62,042 nt of DNA from JBDRNE01 sp043812935 (lineage in GTDB: Bacteria; Omnitrophota; Gorgyraeia; Tantalellales; Tantalellaceae): NCBI GenBank assembly GCA_043812935.1, contig JBDRLO010000076.1, positions 1-62,042 on the forward strand, read 5' to 3'. The notes below the pieces were generated by a model. It was given only the letters and a program-made list of their open reading frames with translations. It was not told the origin of the DNA and searched no databases. Below are positions 42,931-52,196 of this stretch, piece by piece. How positions within the stretch are numbered: the first letter of the stretch is position 1; every line of letters starts with the position of its first letter. A program made the position numbers and the translations under genes.

Positions 42931-43983
42931 ATGACGGATAAAACAAAAGTCAAAGTTTCGGAAAAGGATGTTTCACCAAAAGAAAATAAAGTTGATTCTG
43001 CAAAAAAGAAAGCGTTAGAATTTGCGCTAAACAAAATTGAAAAAGATTTTGGGCAAGGCGCTATTATGAAAATGGGAAAAGATTATAAAATTGAAGTAGA
43101 ATCAATTTCTACCGGGTCGATTGGATTAGATCTGGCATTAGGTATAAATGGAGTTCCCAGAGGAAGGATTGTTGAGATATTCGGACCGGAATCAAGCGGG
43201 AAAACTACGCTTACTTTGAGTATTCTTGCTAATGCCCAAAAAAATGGAGGAGAAGCGGCTTTTATTGACGCAGAACATGCGTTTGATCCTAATTATGCGA
43301 AAAAAATCGGAGTAAATCTTGATAACTTGCTTATTTCACAACCTGATAATGGCGAACAGGCTTTAGAAATAGCGGAAACACTTGTTCGGAGCAATGCTGT
43401 GGATGTTGTAGTTATTGATTCTGTTGCGGCGCTTACTCCCAGAAAAGAAATTGAAGGAGATATGGGTGATTCGCACGTAGGGCTTCAGGCAAGGCTTATG
43501 AGCCAGGCGCTTAGAAAGCTTACAGGTGCGATTAGCAGATCCAAGACATGTGTTATTTTTATTAATCAGATCAGGATGAAGATCGGCGTGATGTTCGGTA
43601 ATCCGGAAACTACGACGGGTGGTAACGCTCTTAAATTTTATTCTTCGGTTAGAATAGACCTCAGGCGTATAGCAACGCTGAAAAAAGGCGATACAATGAT
43701 TGGCAACCGCGTAAAAGCAAAAGTTGTTAAAAATAAAATGGCACCTCCGTTTAAACAGTCTGAGTTTGATATACTTTTTGATGAAGGAATTTCCCGGTCG
43801 TCCAGTATTATTGATATGGCGGAACAGGTCGGGGTTATAAAAAAGAGCGGAACATGGCTTTCTTTTGGTGATGAAAAAATAGGCCAGGGCAAGGAAAACG
43901 CCAGAATATTTCTTAATGAAAATGTAAAAATTCTGAATAAGATTGAACATGAAGTCAGAAAAGCTATAATTTCAAATGTTTGA
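42931..43983 (+). CDS. recA: Recombinase RecA
   Basis: ATP-dependent strand-exchange protein and SOS co-protease. 350 aa. Walker A GPESSGKTT at 85-93, Walker B VVVIDSVAALTP, loop L1 EIEGDMGDSHVGLQARLMSQALRK region, and L2 INQIRMKIGVMFGNPETTTGG. The N-terminus has an extra Lys-rich tail of about 20 residues. The C-terminus ends after KAIISNV and lacks the long acidic tail of E. coli RecA. It overlaps recX by 8 nt, indicating translational coupling. Confidence 0.98.
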   Translation: MTDKTKVKVSEKDVSPKENKVDSAKKKALEFALNKIEKDFGQGAIMKMGKDYKIEVESISTGSIGLDLALGINGVPRGRIVEIFGPESSGKTTLTLSILANAQKNGGEAAFIDAEHAFDPNYAKKIGVNLDNLLISQPDNGEQALEIAETLVRSNAVDVVVIDSVAALTPRKEIEGDMGDSHVGLQARLMSQALRKLTGAISRSKTCVIFINQIRMKIGVMFGNPETTTGGNALKFYSSVRIDLRRIATLKKGDTMIGNRVKAKVVKNKMAPPFKQSEFDILFDEGISRSSSIIDMAEQVGVIKKSGTWLSFGDEKIGQGKENARIFLNENVKILNKIEHEVRKAIISNV

Positions 43984-44461
43984 TATAAAAATGAATGGTT
44001 TCGCGGTAAAATGCAGAAAATACGTTTTACGGTTAATAGCTTTACGTGCCAGGAGTGCGTGGGAGATAGAAAATCGTTTGAAAAAAGCCGGATATGATAA
44101 TAATGTCAGAATTAGTGTAATTACCGCTCTTAAACAGGAAAAATTTATTGATGATGTAAAATTTGCCAAGGAATGGGTTGATTCCAGGCTTCGGTTGAAT
44201 CCTCGTGCCGTTAATGTTATACGGGCAGAACTTGTTAGTAAAGGTGTTTCAGAAGATATTATTGAGCAGACGTTCCTGGATAAAAGCGAACAATTAGATG
44301 ATCATATAATAGCGCTAAGGTTGATAGAGAATAAATTTGGGTTTAAAAAAAAAGTTTCATTAGAAGAAAAGGGCAAAATTAAACTTTTCAGGTTTCTTTT
44401 GAGTAAAGGATTTGACGCGGAACTTGCGGAAGAGGTCATACAAGAAAAATTCCGAGAGTAG
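43976..44461 (+). CDS. recX: Regulatory protein RecX
   Basis: Small helical protein that binds and restrains RecA filaments. 161 aa with three-helix RecX repeats: ALRARSAWEIENRLKKAGYD, ALKQEKFIDDVKFAKEWVDSRL and IRAELVSKGVSEDIIEQ. The start overlaps the end of recA; ATG 43976 is used, with ATG 43991 as an alternative. Its TAG stop codon runs into a perfect 20-nt palindrome of the GGGACAGGC type (44462-44481). Confidence 0.93.
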   Translation: MFDIKMNGFAVKCRKYVLRLIALRARSAWEIENRLKKAGYDNNVRISVITALKQEKFIDDVKFAKEWVDSRLRLNPRAVNVIRAELVSKGVSEDIIEQTFLDKSEQLDDHIIALRLIENKFGFKKKVSLEEKGKIKLFRFLLSKGFDAELAEEVIQEKFRE

Positions 44462-44534
44462 GGGACAGGCATGCCTGTCCCGGGTATACGTTTTATCCGG
44501 TAGCGAGTGAAAAGTGAAACGTGTTACGTGAAAA
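44462..44534 (+). repeat. Perfect GGGACAGGCA palindrome plus heptamer words
   Basis: 44462-44481 is a perfect 20-nt palindrome (GGGACAGGCATGCCTGTCCC), a minimal loopless version of the GGACAGGC hairpin, next to the recX stop. 44506-44534 holds GTGAAAA GTGAAAC GTGTTAC GTGAAAA, words of the inverted heptamer family. Confidence 0.75.
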
Positions 44535-44562
44535 TTGTAATGCATAACAAATGATCAATATT

Positions 44563-47289
44563 ATGAAATCATACGAAATAAGAAAAAGATTTTTAGAATT
44601 TTTTAAACAAAAAGGCCATACCATAGTTGAAAGTGATTTACTTGTCCCAAAGGATGACCCCACGTTGCTTTTTACCGGCGCGGGGATGAACCAATTTAAA
44701 GAACAGTTTATGGGGAAAAATATAGTTTTTACACGCGCGGCAAGCTGTCAAAAATGCTTACGTACGGGAGATTTGGAAAATGTCGGGAAGACGCCTCGGC
44801 ATCATACGTTTTTTGAAATGCTGGGAAATTTTTCTTTTGGAGATTATTTTAAAAAAGAAGCTATTTTTTTGGCATGGGAATTTATGACAAAAGAAATGAA
44901 AATTCCGGAACATCGATTATGGGTGTCGGTTTATAAAGATGACGAAGAGTCGTATTCCATATGGCGCGACGATGTAAAGGTTCCCGTGAAAAGAATAGTA
45001 AAGCTTGGCGCGAAAGATAATTTTTGGCCGGCTGATGCGCCGGCTAAGGGCCCGAATGGGCCTTGCGGGCCATGTTCTGAAATTTTTTATGACTGGGGAG
45101 AAAATACCGGATGCGGGAAAGAGGATTGTAATCCTGCTTGTGATTGCGGAAGGTTTGTTGAAGTTTGGAATCTTGTGTTTACTGAGTTTGAAAGAAAACC
45201 GGACGGCGGGCTTATTCCTCTGCCAAATAAAAATATTGATACAGGTATGGGATTAGAACGCATGGCGTCAGTAATGCAGAACGTAAAAACCAATTTTGAA
45301 ACAGATTTATTTCAGCCGATGCTTGATGATATTGTGAAAGAGTTTAAGAAAAACGGAGATACTGTTTCTTTTGAAAATGTATGTCTTATAGCGGATCATA
45401 TCCGTGCGGCGGTTTTTGCGATAGTGGAAGGGGTATCTCCTTCTAATGAAAAACGGGGATATGTTGTAAGAAAGCTGATCAGAAGGTCTTATCTGAGAAG
45501 TCCGAGGAAGGGCCCGTTTTTGTATAATCTTGTTCCGAAAGTTGTAAGCCTTATGAAGGAAATATATCCTGAAATTTATGACAGCCGTGAACATATTAGC
45601 GCTATTATCAAAGAAGAGGAAGAACGGTTTAGTGAAACTTTAAATTCAGTTTTGCCTATGTTCAGGGATATGATTGAACAAGGAAAAGGCAGATTGGATG
45701 GGAAATCCATATTTAAGCTGGTTGACACTTATGGGTTACCGCTTGACGTAATAAAAGAAGAAGCGGAAAGAGAGAAAATAGCTCTTGATATTGAAGAATT
45801 TGAAAAGTTAATGTGCCGTCGGAAGGAAGAATCACGTAAAGGCAGTGATATTGCTTGCGAGTTTATTTTTAAACCGGATCAGTTTGCGGAAGCACCGAAT
45901 CCGGAATATTCTGACAAACTTCCGCTTGAAGCGCGGATTGAGTTTATCCTGAAAGAAGATAAAATTTCAGATGAAATATGCGAGGGTGAATGTGCTGAAA
46001 TCGTTACCAGCCCGCAAAGCGGTAATTTTTATTCAGAATCCGGTGGACAGGTCGGAGATACAGGTGTTATAACCAAACCGGGTGCGGTTATGAACATCAT
46101 GAATACTTTTGAAACCAATGGCCGGAAAATATTTGGAGTTATAGCGGTAAAAGGCAGTTTTAAAAAAAATGAGAAAATAGAAATTTCGCTTAATTCTGAA
46201 AAAAAACAAAATACGGCTAAGAACCATACCGCGACACATTTACTACAGGCCGCGCTTCGGAATGTTTTAGGAGAACACATAAAACAGTCCGGATCATATG
46301 TGGATGACAAAAGGTTAAGGTTTGATTTTACGCATATGAAAAAGCTGACAGAACGGGAATTAACAAAAATTGAGTATATGGTCAACAGTTGGATAGAAGA
46401 AGCTGTTCCTGTATCAAAAAAATCAAAAGCGTTAAAAGATGCCAGGGATGAAGGAGCTCTTTCTTTTTTTGGAGAAAAATATGGAGATATTGTAAGGGTT
46501 GTTACGATCGGGGATAAATCCAAAGAGCTGTGCGGCGGTACGCATGTTGATAACATCAAAGATATAGGCATAATAAAAATTGTTTCAGAAAGTTCGGTTG
46601 CAAGCGGCATACGGCGGATTGAAGCTTTAACTGACGTAAACGCAGAACATTGGATAAAGGAAAAACTTAGGACATATCATAGTAAAGTTGGATTTAAAGA
46701 TGCTTTTGTGAATAGCCAATTTGATATAGCGCTTTATTCGTATGCTTTAAAAATAATGGAAGAAAATATCAAAATAGATAAAGATGTTGTCCGTGATTTT
46801 GAAGAAAAAATTATACCTGTTTTTAAAAATGCCGTGGAAGATCTGGAAAAGGCGGCAAAAAAAAAGCAAAAGGAAAAAGAATCCGATGGTTTAAATGATG
46901 CAATAAAAACCGCGGATTTGATTGTTAAGACATCTGTTAAGTTCGGCAGGATTGAGTTTTTTTCAGGTATTATTGAGAATATTGGGATGCAGGTTCTTAG
47001 GAAAACTATCTCTTATCTTGAACGAAAATTAAGTCCGGATCAAAATACAGAAAAAATAGTTGTTGTTTTGTTCGGAGCAACTGATAATGACCAGGCGTTT
47101 TTAATCGGTACATCTTCTAATCCTACCGTTAATGCGGCGGAGATGATAAAAAAAGCGGCGGAACATATTGACGGAAAAGGCGGAGGAAAACCTGTGTTTG
47201 CTCAGGCGGGTGGCAGTAATCCGGCAGGTCTTCAAAATGCGCTTAAAACGGCGGCAGAGTTTCTGCGGGAAACAGGAGGAAAGGTTTAA
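44563..47289 (+). CDS. alaS: Alanine--tRNA ligase
   Basis: Charges tRNA-Ala. Class II catalytic core: motif 1 region FTGAGMNQFKEQFMG, CQKCLRTGDLENVG, HHTFFEMLGNFSFGDYFK and the class II GMGLER motif. The editing domain zinc ligands are in HTATHLLQAALR and CGGTHVDNI. The C-terminal oligomerisation/C-Ala region ends DGKGGGKPVFAQAGGSNPAGLQNAL. 908 aa from ATG 44563 (MKSYEIRKRFLEFF, the family start); ATG 44551 is four codons upstream in frame. Follows recA-recX as in many bacteria. No obvious Shine-Dalgarno. Confidence 0.97.
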   Translation: MKSYEIRKRFLEFFKQKGHTIVESDLLVPKDDPTLLFTGAGMNQFKEQFMGKNIVFTRAASCQKCLRTGDLENVGKTPRHHTFFEMLGNFSFGDYFKKEAIFLAWEFMTKEMKIPEHRLWVSVYKDDEESYSIWRDDVKVPVKRIVKLGAKDNFWPADAPAKGPNGPCGPCSEIFYDWGENTGCGKEDCNPACDCGRFVEVWNLVFTEFERKPDGGLIPLPNKNIDTGMGLERMASVMQNVKTNFETDLFQPMLDDIVKEFKKNGDTVSFENVCLIADHIRAAVFAIVEGVSPSNEKRGYVVRKLIRRSYLRSPRKGPFLYNLVPKVVSLMKEIYPEIYDSREHISAIIKEEEERFSETLNSVLPMFRDMIEQGKGRLDGKSIFKLVDTYGLPLDVIKEEAEREKIALDIEEFEKLMCRRKEESRKGSDIACEFIFKPDQFAEAPNPEYSDKLPLEARIEFILKEDKISDEICEGECAEIVTSPQSGNFYSESGGQVGDTGVITKPGAVMNIMNTFETNGRKIFGVIAVKGSFKKNEKIEISLNSEKKQNTAKNHTATHLLQAALRNVLGEHIKQSGSYVDDKRLRFDFTHMKKLTERELTKIEYMVNSWIEEAVPVSKKSKALKDARDEGALSFFGEKYGDIVRVVTIGDKSKELCGGTHVDNIKDIGIIKIVSESSVASGIRRIEALTDVNAEHWIKEKLRTYHSKVGFKDAFVNSQFDIALYSYALKIMEENIKIDKDVVRDFEEKIIPVFKNAVEDLEKAAKKKQKEKESDGLNDAIKTADLIVKTSVKFGRIEFFSGIIENIGMQVLRKTISYLERKLSPDQNTEKIVVVLFGATDNDQAFLIGTSSNPTVNAAEMIKKAAEHIDGKGGGKPVFAQAGGSNPAGLQNALKTAAEFLRETGGKV

Positions 47290-47290
47290 T

Positions 47291-48514
47291 ATGCGAGCTA
47301 TAAAAATAAACAGTAAAATTTTTAGTAATTTAGTTAATAGATATGATATCGGAAGAGCTCGCCTACAGAAGAAGGTATCCAGAATAATTGATGATGTGCG
47401 TGTCGATGGCGATAAAGCGCTGCTTAGGTATACAAAAAAATTTGATAAAATTGATATTCCTCGGAAAGACTTGCTTGTTACTGAAGCTGAAATCAGCGGA
47501 GCGTATCAGGATATAAAACCTGAGATAGTTAATACTTTAAAAGAAATAATTAGGAATATAAATAAATTCTATACGAATCAGATGCCGAAATCCTGGTCTA
47601 TAAAACAGGAATCCGGCATTGAGCTTGGAGAAAAATTTGTGCCTATCGAAAGAGTCGGCGTGTATGTCCCGAGTGGAACCGTTCCTTTAGTGTCAAGCGT
47701 GTATATGACGGTTCTTCCTGCTAAAATTGCGGGAGTAAAAAAAATAGTAATGGTTTCTCCTCCAAATAAATATAAAAGTATAGATCCATATATTTTAGTG
47801 GTTGCGAACCTTCTTAAGGTGGATGAAATATATAAAATTGGCGGGGCGCAGGCAATTGCGGCGCTTGCTTTCGGCACCAAAACCGTGTCAAAAGTGGATA
47901 AAATTGTCGGTCCGGGGAATGAGTATGTAACGGAAGCTAAACGCCAGGTTTTTGGGTATTGTGATATAGATATGCTGGCAGGTCCGAGTGAAGTTCTTAT
48001 TATAGCCAACCGGTATGCGAATGTGGATTATTTGAAACGAGATCTTATGGCACAGGCCGAACATCATAAAGGTTTAGCAATACTTGTTACGCCGTCACGG
48101 AGAATTTTTAACGCTTTGCGTAAAGATTCTGATACGCGGGGTTATATTATCAAAGTTAAAAATTTGGAAGAAGCCGCGGATATATCAAACATGATTGCTC
48201 CGGAGCATCTCCAGCTTATGGTTAAATCGCCTAAACGAGTGTTAAAAAATATTACAAACGCAGGCGCGGTTTTTCTTGGACAGTATTCTCCTGTGGCGAT
48301 AGGAGATTATATTGCCGGTCCGAGCCATGTTTTGCCTACTGGAGGAACCGCAAAATATTCTTCCGGGCTTAATTTGAGAAGTTTCATCAAAAGTTCCCAT
48401 ATTATTTCGTATTCCCGGAAGGCTCTTAATAGTTCCGCGGGATGGGTGAAAGAAATCGCAGAACTTGAAAAACTTGAAAACCACTGGCAATCAGTTAGGC
48501 AAAGATGTGAATAG
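47291..48514 (+). CDS. hisD: Histidinol dehydrogenase
   Basis: Last two steps of histidine synthesis, L-histidinol to L-histidine, using NAD and zinc. Signatures: VPSGTVPLVSSVYMTVLPAK region, GGAQAIAALAFGT, KIVGPGNEYVTEAKRQV, DMLAGPSEVLI, AQAEHHKG, and IAPEHLQLM (catalytic Glu-His). 407 aa, slightly short. The frame is open back to 47168 inside alaS, but GGAGGAAAGG just before ATG 47291 fixes the start, one base after the alaS stop. First gene of the his block. Confidence 0.96.
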   Translation: MRAIKINSKIFSNLVNRYDIGRARLQKKVSRIIDDVRVDGDKALLRYTKKFDKIDIPRKDLLVTEAEISGAYQDIKPEIVNTLKEIIRNINKFYTNQMPKSWSIKQESGIELGEKFVPIERVGVYVPSGTVPLVSSVYMTVLPAKIAGVKKIVMVSPPNKYKSIDPYILVVANLLKVDEIYKIGGAQAIAALAFGTKTVSKVDKIVGPGNEYVTEAKRQVFGYCDIDMLAGPSEVLIIANRYANVDYLKRDLMAQAEHHKGLAILVTPSRRIFNALRKDSDTRGYIIKVKNLEEAADISNMIAPEHLQLMVKSPKRVLKNITNAGAVFLGQYSPVAIGDYIAGPSHVLPTGGTAKYSSGLNLRSFIKSSHIISYSRKALNSSAGWVKEIAELEKLENHWQSVRQRCE

Positions 48515-48560
48515 TTGGTTGACCGGTTGTCCGGTTAGCCAGTTATCCGGTTAATCAGTA
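48515..48560 (+). repeat. GGTTAGCC-type octamer repeat
   Basis: TTGGTTGACCGGTTGTCC-type run starting directly at the hisD stop codon and filling the gap to the hisB ribosome binding site (AGGGAGGA). Confidence 0.65.
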
Positions 48561-48571
48561 AGGGAGGAATA

Positions 48572-49204
48572 ATGGGGATATTTTCCGGAAAAGGGAAAGA
48601 AAAAATCAGACAGGTGAAATACGAAAGAAAATCTAAAGAAACGCAGATAGAAATACCTGTTTTAAATATTGACGGTACGGGAAAAAGCAAAATATCAACT
48701 TCGATCGGGTTTTTGGATCATATGCTTACTTTGTTTGCCTATCATGGATATTTTGATATAGAACTTCGCGCTAAAGGTGATACACATGTTGATAACCATC
48801 ATCTTAACGAGGACATAGGTCTTGCGCTTGGTGAAGCGTTTAAAAAAGCTTTAGGTGATTGCCGCGGCATAATAAGAACTGCTTCAGCGGAAGTTCCCAT
48901 GGACATGGCAAGTGCTAAAGTTTTGATAGATCTTTCAAACCGTCCGGCGTTTAGCTTTAAAATAATAAAAGTTCCAGCTGAAATCAGGGATGAAGAAAAT
49001 TATTCAATGCATTATGCTAAAGATTTTCTGGATAGTTTTGCTAAAAAACTTTGCATTAATTTACATATTGAGATAAATGGTGAAGGTGATATGCATCACT
49101 TTTTAGAAGCAGTGTTTAAGGCATTAGGGATAGCTCTTGATAAAGCGACATCTGTTGACGTGCGCAGATCGGATGAAGTGCCGTCAAGTAAGGGAATTCT
49201 GTAA
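48572..49204 (+). CDS. hisB: Imidazoleglycerol-phosphate dehydratase
   Basis: Dehydrates imidazole glycerol phosphate in histidine synthesis; manganese enzyme. 210 aa, the monofunctional form without the histidinol-phosphatase domain. Signatures: IGFLDHMLTLFAYHGYFD, GDTHVDNHHLNEDIGLALGEAF (metal-binding HHxxED) and GDMHHFLEAVFKALG. The first ~15 residues (GIFSGKGKEKIRQ) are a variable extension. A strong AAGGGAGGA site precedes ATG 48572. Confidence 0.96.
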   Translation: MGIFSGKGKEKIRQVKYERKSKETQIEIPVLNIDGTGKSKISTSIGFLDHMLTLFAYHGYFDIELRAKGDTHVDNHHLNEDIGLALGEAFKKALGDCRGIIRTASAEVPMDMASAKVLIDLSNRPAFSFKIIKVPAEIRDEENYSMHYAKDFLDSFAKKLCINLHIEINGEGDMHHFLEAVFKALGIALDKATSVDVRRSDEVPSSKGIL

Positions 49205-49353
49205 TTGGTTGGCCGGTTGGTCAGTTAGCTGGTTTGCCAGAGTAGGGACAGGGCTTGCCCCTGTTCGTAATAAAATGGTAGGGACAGGCCCCCGTGCCTG
49301 TCCGGTACATTAATGTGTAACCTGCAACGTGCAACGTGAAACGTGTAATGTGA
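49205..49353 (+). repeat. Repeat cluster between hisB and hisH
   Basis: Octamer run at 49205-49237, a GTAGGGACAGGGC hairpin at 49242-49271, a full GTAGGGACAGGCCCC hairpin at 49278-49306, and inverted heptamer words (CAACGTG CAACGTG AAACGTG TAATGTG) at 49323-49350. Four repeat pieces of three families fill most of the 217-nt gap inside the his block. Confidence 0.75.
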
Positions 49354-49421
49354 AGGGGTCTGAACGGTAGAGAATATTTTTACTGTAAAGAGTATTGTGT
49401 AAGGGAGCTAAAAATAACATT

Positions 49422-50030
49422 ATGATTGGTATAATAGATTACGGTGCGGGGAATTTAAGAAGTGTTTATAATGCTTTTCAGTATTTAGGACAGAAGGTTT
49501 GTGTGTGTACGAAACCTGAAGAGTTAGACAGCGTTGATAAAATTGTATTGCCTGGCGTGGGAGCTTCTAAAGAAGCGATGCAGTGCTTAAGACAAAATGG
49601 GTTTATAGAACCTCTTTTAAGAAACATAAAAAAAGGTAAAGATTTTTTAGGTATATGCCTGGGGCTTCAGCTTTTGTTTAACCGCAGTTTTGAATTCGGA
49701 GATAACGAATGTTTGGGGCTTATTAACGGCGAGGTTAAGCTTTTTAGCCCTGAAAATGGTTTAAAAGTTCCGCAGATGGGATGGAATACTGTAAAGTTTA
49801 GTGGTGCAGATTGTCCTGTTTTTAACGGGATAAAAGATAACAGTTATTTTTATTTTGTTCATTCGTATTATTGTGACAACAATGAACCTGAATTTACGTC
49901 GGGTGAAACAGAATATGGAATTGTTTATACTTCCGCGATTTGGAAAAAAAATATTTACGCAGTACAATTTCATCCTGAAAGATCACAGGAGAACGGATTA
50001 AAAATTTTAACCAATTTTGGGGGATTATGA
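49422..50030 (+). CDS. hisH: Imidazole glycerol phosphate synthase glutaminase subunit HisH
   Basis: Supplies ammonia from glutamine to HisF. Class I glutamine amidotransferase: IGIIDYGAGNLRSV N-terminus, nucleophile Cys in LGICLGLQLLF, and His-Glu in VQFHPERSQENG. About 202 aa. The frame extends to a TTG at 49395, but ATG 49422 begins with the family N-terminus. Its stop codon overlaps the hisA start (ATGA). Confidence 0.96.
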   Translation: MIGIIDYGAGNLRSVYNAFQYLGQKVCVCTKPEELDSVDKIVLPGVGASKEAMQCLRQNGFIEPLLRNIKKGKDFLGICLGLQLLFNRSFEFGDNECLGLINGEVKLFSPENGLKVPQMGWNTVKFSGADCPVFNGIKDNSYFYFVHSYYCDNNEPEFTSGETEYGIVYTSAIWKKNIYAVQFHPERSQENGLKILTNFGGL

Positions 50031-50767
50031 GAATAATACCGGCTATTGATTTAATTGAAGGCAAAACCGTGCGGCTAGAGCAGGGAAAATATGATTGTAA
50101 GTTAAATTATGATATTGATCCTGTCGATGCTGCCCGTAAATGGGAATCTATGGGGGCAAAACTTATACATGTTGTTGATTTAGACGGCGCAAAAGAAGGA
50201 CATCCGGTAAATATTTCAGTTATCGAAAAAATAGCTAAGGCAGTTAAAGTTCCCGTTGAAGCCGGAGGCGGATTTCGTACAAAGGAAAATATTCAGCAGG
50301 TTTTAGATAAAGGCGTATGGCGTGTAATTATAGGGTCGCGGGCTTTTGAGGATATGAGTTTTGCGAGAGATTGTGTAAAAACTTTTGGTGAAAAAATAAT
50401 TTTCAGCATGGATGTTAAAGAATTAAGGCCAAGTGTTCATGGATGGGAAAAAACAGTAGATTTGGATATTTCAGTTATTTTAGATTTTTTTGTTAATTTA
50501 GGCGTTCAGGAAATTATATATACGGACATTAAAAAGGATGGTATGCTTTCCGGGCCGAGTATTGATAATCTTGAAAAAATTTTAAAAAAAGCAAAGATTA
50601 AAATTATATCCGCCGGCGGCATAAAAACAATTGAACATGTAAAAATGCTTAAAAAACTGGAAAAAGACGGTATTTCGGGTGTAATAATCGGGCGAGCGCT
50701 TTATGAGGGCACAATAAATCTTAAGGAGGCAGTTGATGTTGGCGAAGCGGATAATTCCGTGTCTTGA
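50027..50767 (+). CDS. hisA: Phosphoribosylformimino-5-aminoimidazole carboxamide ribotide isomerase HisA
   Basis: Amadori isomerisation of ProFAR to PRFAR. (beta/alpha)8 barrel of 246 aa. Catalytic Asp8 in IPAIDLIEGKTVRLEQG and the second Asp in YTDIKKDGMLSGP. Phosphate-binding loops EAGGGFR and SAGGIKT. ATGA overlap with hisH and a 32-nt overlap with hisF indicate tight coupling. Confidence 0.96.
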   Translation: MRIIPAIDLIEGKTVRLEQGKYDCKLNYDIDPVDAARKWESMGAKLIHVVDLDGAKEGHPVNISVIEKIAKAVKVPVEAGGGFRTKENIQQVLDKGVWRVIIGSRAFEDMSFARDCVKTFGEKIIFSMDVKELRPSVHGWEKTVDLDISVILDFFVNLGVQEIIYTDIKKDGMLSGPSIDNLEKILKKAKIKIISAGGIKTIEHVKMLKKLEKDGISGVIIGRALYEGTINLKEAVDVGEADNSVS

Positions 50768-51500
50768 TGTTAAAGACGGGCGCGTGGTAAAAGGAGTTAA
50801 TTTTGTTAATTTACGCGATGCCGGCGATCCTGTGGAAAACGCTAAGATTTATAATGACGAAGGCGCTGATGAACTGGTTTTTTTAGATATAACAGCCAGT
50901 TATGAAAAACGCAAAACAATGGTGGATGTTGTAAGGAAAGTTGCTAAAAAAGTTTTTATGCCTTTTACTGTGGGCGGGGGTATTTATTCAAAAGAAGATA
51001 TCCGGGAACTTTTGAATGCCGGTTGTGACAAGATATCAATAAACACAGCAGCTGTTTTACGGCCGGATTTTATTAAAGAAGCAAGCGATAAGTTCGGCCG
51101 GCAATGTATTGTTGTGGCTATTGATGCTAAAAAAAAGGGTGCGGATTCATGGGAAGTGTATATAAAAGGCGGCCGGGAATCTGTAGGGCTTGATGCGGTA
51201 AGTTGGGCGAAGCAGGTGGAAGAGCTTGGTGCTGGTGAAATTCTTCTGACAAGCATGGATGCTGACGGTACGAAACATGGGTACGATATAGATTTGACCC
51301 GGGCTATTAGCGAAGCTGTAAATATTCCGGTGATTGCATCCGGCGGGTGCGGGATCCCGGAACATTTTTATGAAGCATTTGAAAAAGGTAAAGCGGATGC
51401 GGCGCTTGCGGCATCAGTTTTTCATTTTAAAGAATTTACAATAGGCGAAGTCAAAGATTATCTTAAACGGAAGAACATAGCTGTACGTGTAACTGATTAG
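50736..51500 (+). CDS. hisF: Imidazole glycerol phosphate synthase cyclase subunit HisF
   Basis: Converts PRFAR plus ammonia from HisH to IGP and AICAR. Barrel protein of 254 aa: RIIPCLDVKDGRVVKGVNF (catalytic Asp), VAIDAKKKG (second Asp), LTSMDADGTKHGYD and IASGGCGIPEHF. ATG 50736 lies 7 nt after AAGGAGG, inside the end of hisA; a TTG one codon earlier is open too. The TAG stop codon starts an octamer repeat. Confidence 0.96.
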   Translation: MLAKRIIPCLDVKDGRVVKGVNFVNLRDAGDPVENAKIYNDEGADELVFLDITASYEKRKTMVDVVRKVAKKVFMPFTVGGGIYSKEDIRELLNAGCDKISINTAAVLRPDFIKEASDKFGRQCIVVAIDAKKKGADSWEVYIKGGRESVGLDAVSWAKQVEELGAGEILLTSMDADGTKHGYDIDLTRAISEAVNIPVIASGGCGIPEHFYEAFEKGKADAALAASVFHFKEFTIGEVKDYLKRKNIAVRVTD

Positions 51501-51702
51501 CCAGTGTGCCGGTTATCCAGTTAACCGATTTGTCGGGAACAGGCATGCCTGTTCCGTTATGGCCCGGACAGTTTAGAATTAACGCAGTACATAATATGTT
51601 TTCGCTCTTCTTTATAGGAGCGGATTATGATGAAGGGGATGCTTTTAGCTTGAGACGTGCTGCGTGCAACTTGTTACGTGAAACGTGTATGCGTGTAGCG
51701 TA
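51495..51702 (+). repeat. Repeat cluster between hisF and hisI
   Basis: Octamer run from 51495 (TAG at 51498-51500 is the hisF stop) to about 51530; a perfect 20-nt palindrome GGAACAGGCATGCCTGTTCC at 51536-51555; inverted heptamer words at 51657-51702 (CGTGCTG CGTGCAA ... CGTGAAA CGTGTAT GCGTGTAGCG). The middle (51560-51650) shows nothing recognisable. The whole gap is 217 nt. Confidence 0.7.
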
Positions 51703-51717
51703 ACTAGAAAGGTTATT

Positions 51718-52098
51718 ATGGATTTTATTGATAAATTAAATTTTGATGAAAAAGGCCTGATCCCCGCGATTATACAGGACGAAAAATCAGGACACGTTTT
51801 AACTCTTTGTTATATGAATAAAGAGGCTTTGGAGAAAACTATTAAAGAAAAAAAGATTTATGTGTTTCGGCGGTCAAAAGGCCGAATAATGATAAAAGGC
51901 GAAAGTTCTGGATGCGTACAGTTTGTAAAAAAAATGTACATAGATTGCGCGGAAAATTCCGTTCTTTTTAAAGTAGAACAAACTCGTGCGGCATGCCATG
52001 AAGGATATTTTAGTTGTTATTTTAGGGAAATAGATGATAGCGGCAAGGTTGTTATTAATGAACAACGTGTATTTGATCCGAAAGAAGTGTATAAATAG
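51718..52098 (+). CDS. hisI: Phosphoribosyl-AMP cyclohydrolase HisI
   Basis: Opens the adenine ring of phosphoribosyl-AMP. 126 aa, the stand-alone cyclohydrolase without a HisE pyrophosphohydrolase domain. Signatures: GLIPAIIQDEKSGHVLTLCYMNKEAL, FRRSKGRIMIKGESSG and the metal-binding cysteines in DCAENSVLF / AACHEGYFSC. Start chosen at ATG 51718, six bases after AGAAAGG; the frame is open upstream into repeat DNA. Last his gene here; hisG, hisC and hisE must lie elsewhere. Confidence 0.95.
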   Translation: MDFIDKLNFDEKGLIPAIIQDEKSGHVLTLCYMNKEALEKTIKEKKIYVFRRSKGRIMIKGESSGCVQFVKKMYIDCAENSVLFKVEQTRAACHEGYFSCYFREIDDSGKVVINEQRVFDPKEVYK

Positions 52099-52178
52099 TT
52101 GGCCGGTTAACCTGTTAGCCGGTTAGCCAGTTTGTAGGAAACAGGCCTGTACCCGTTGGGATGCATGTCTGTTCCCTA
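52098..52178 (+). repeat. Octamer run and degenerate GGAACAGGC hairpin
   Basis: GTTGGCCGGTTAACC-type octamers begin at the hisI stop codon (to ~52130). A decayed relative of the GGAACAGG / CCTGTTCC hairpin with an insert follows (52135-52178). Confidence 0.6.
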
Positions 52179-52196
52179 ATTTGGTTGAGTAAAACT

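Noticed and set aside
43363..43950. Antisense open frame of 195 codons opposite recA
   Set aside because: recA is certain on the plus strand; the antisense product is low-complexity and unlike any family.
46029..46610. Antisense open frame of 193 codons inside alaS
   Set aside because: A shadow of the alaS editing domain, with no start signals.
51506..51703. 65-codon open frame between hisF and hisI
   Set aside because: It runs through palindromic and heptamer repeats, has no ribosome binding site, and overlaps the upstream region of hisI.
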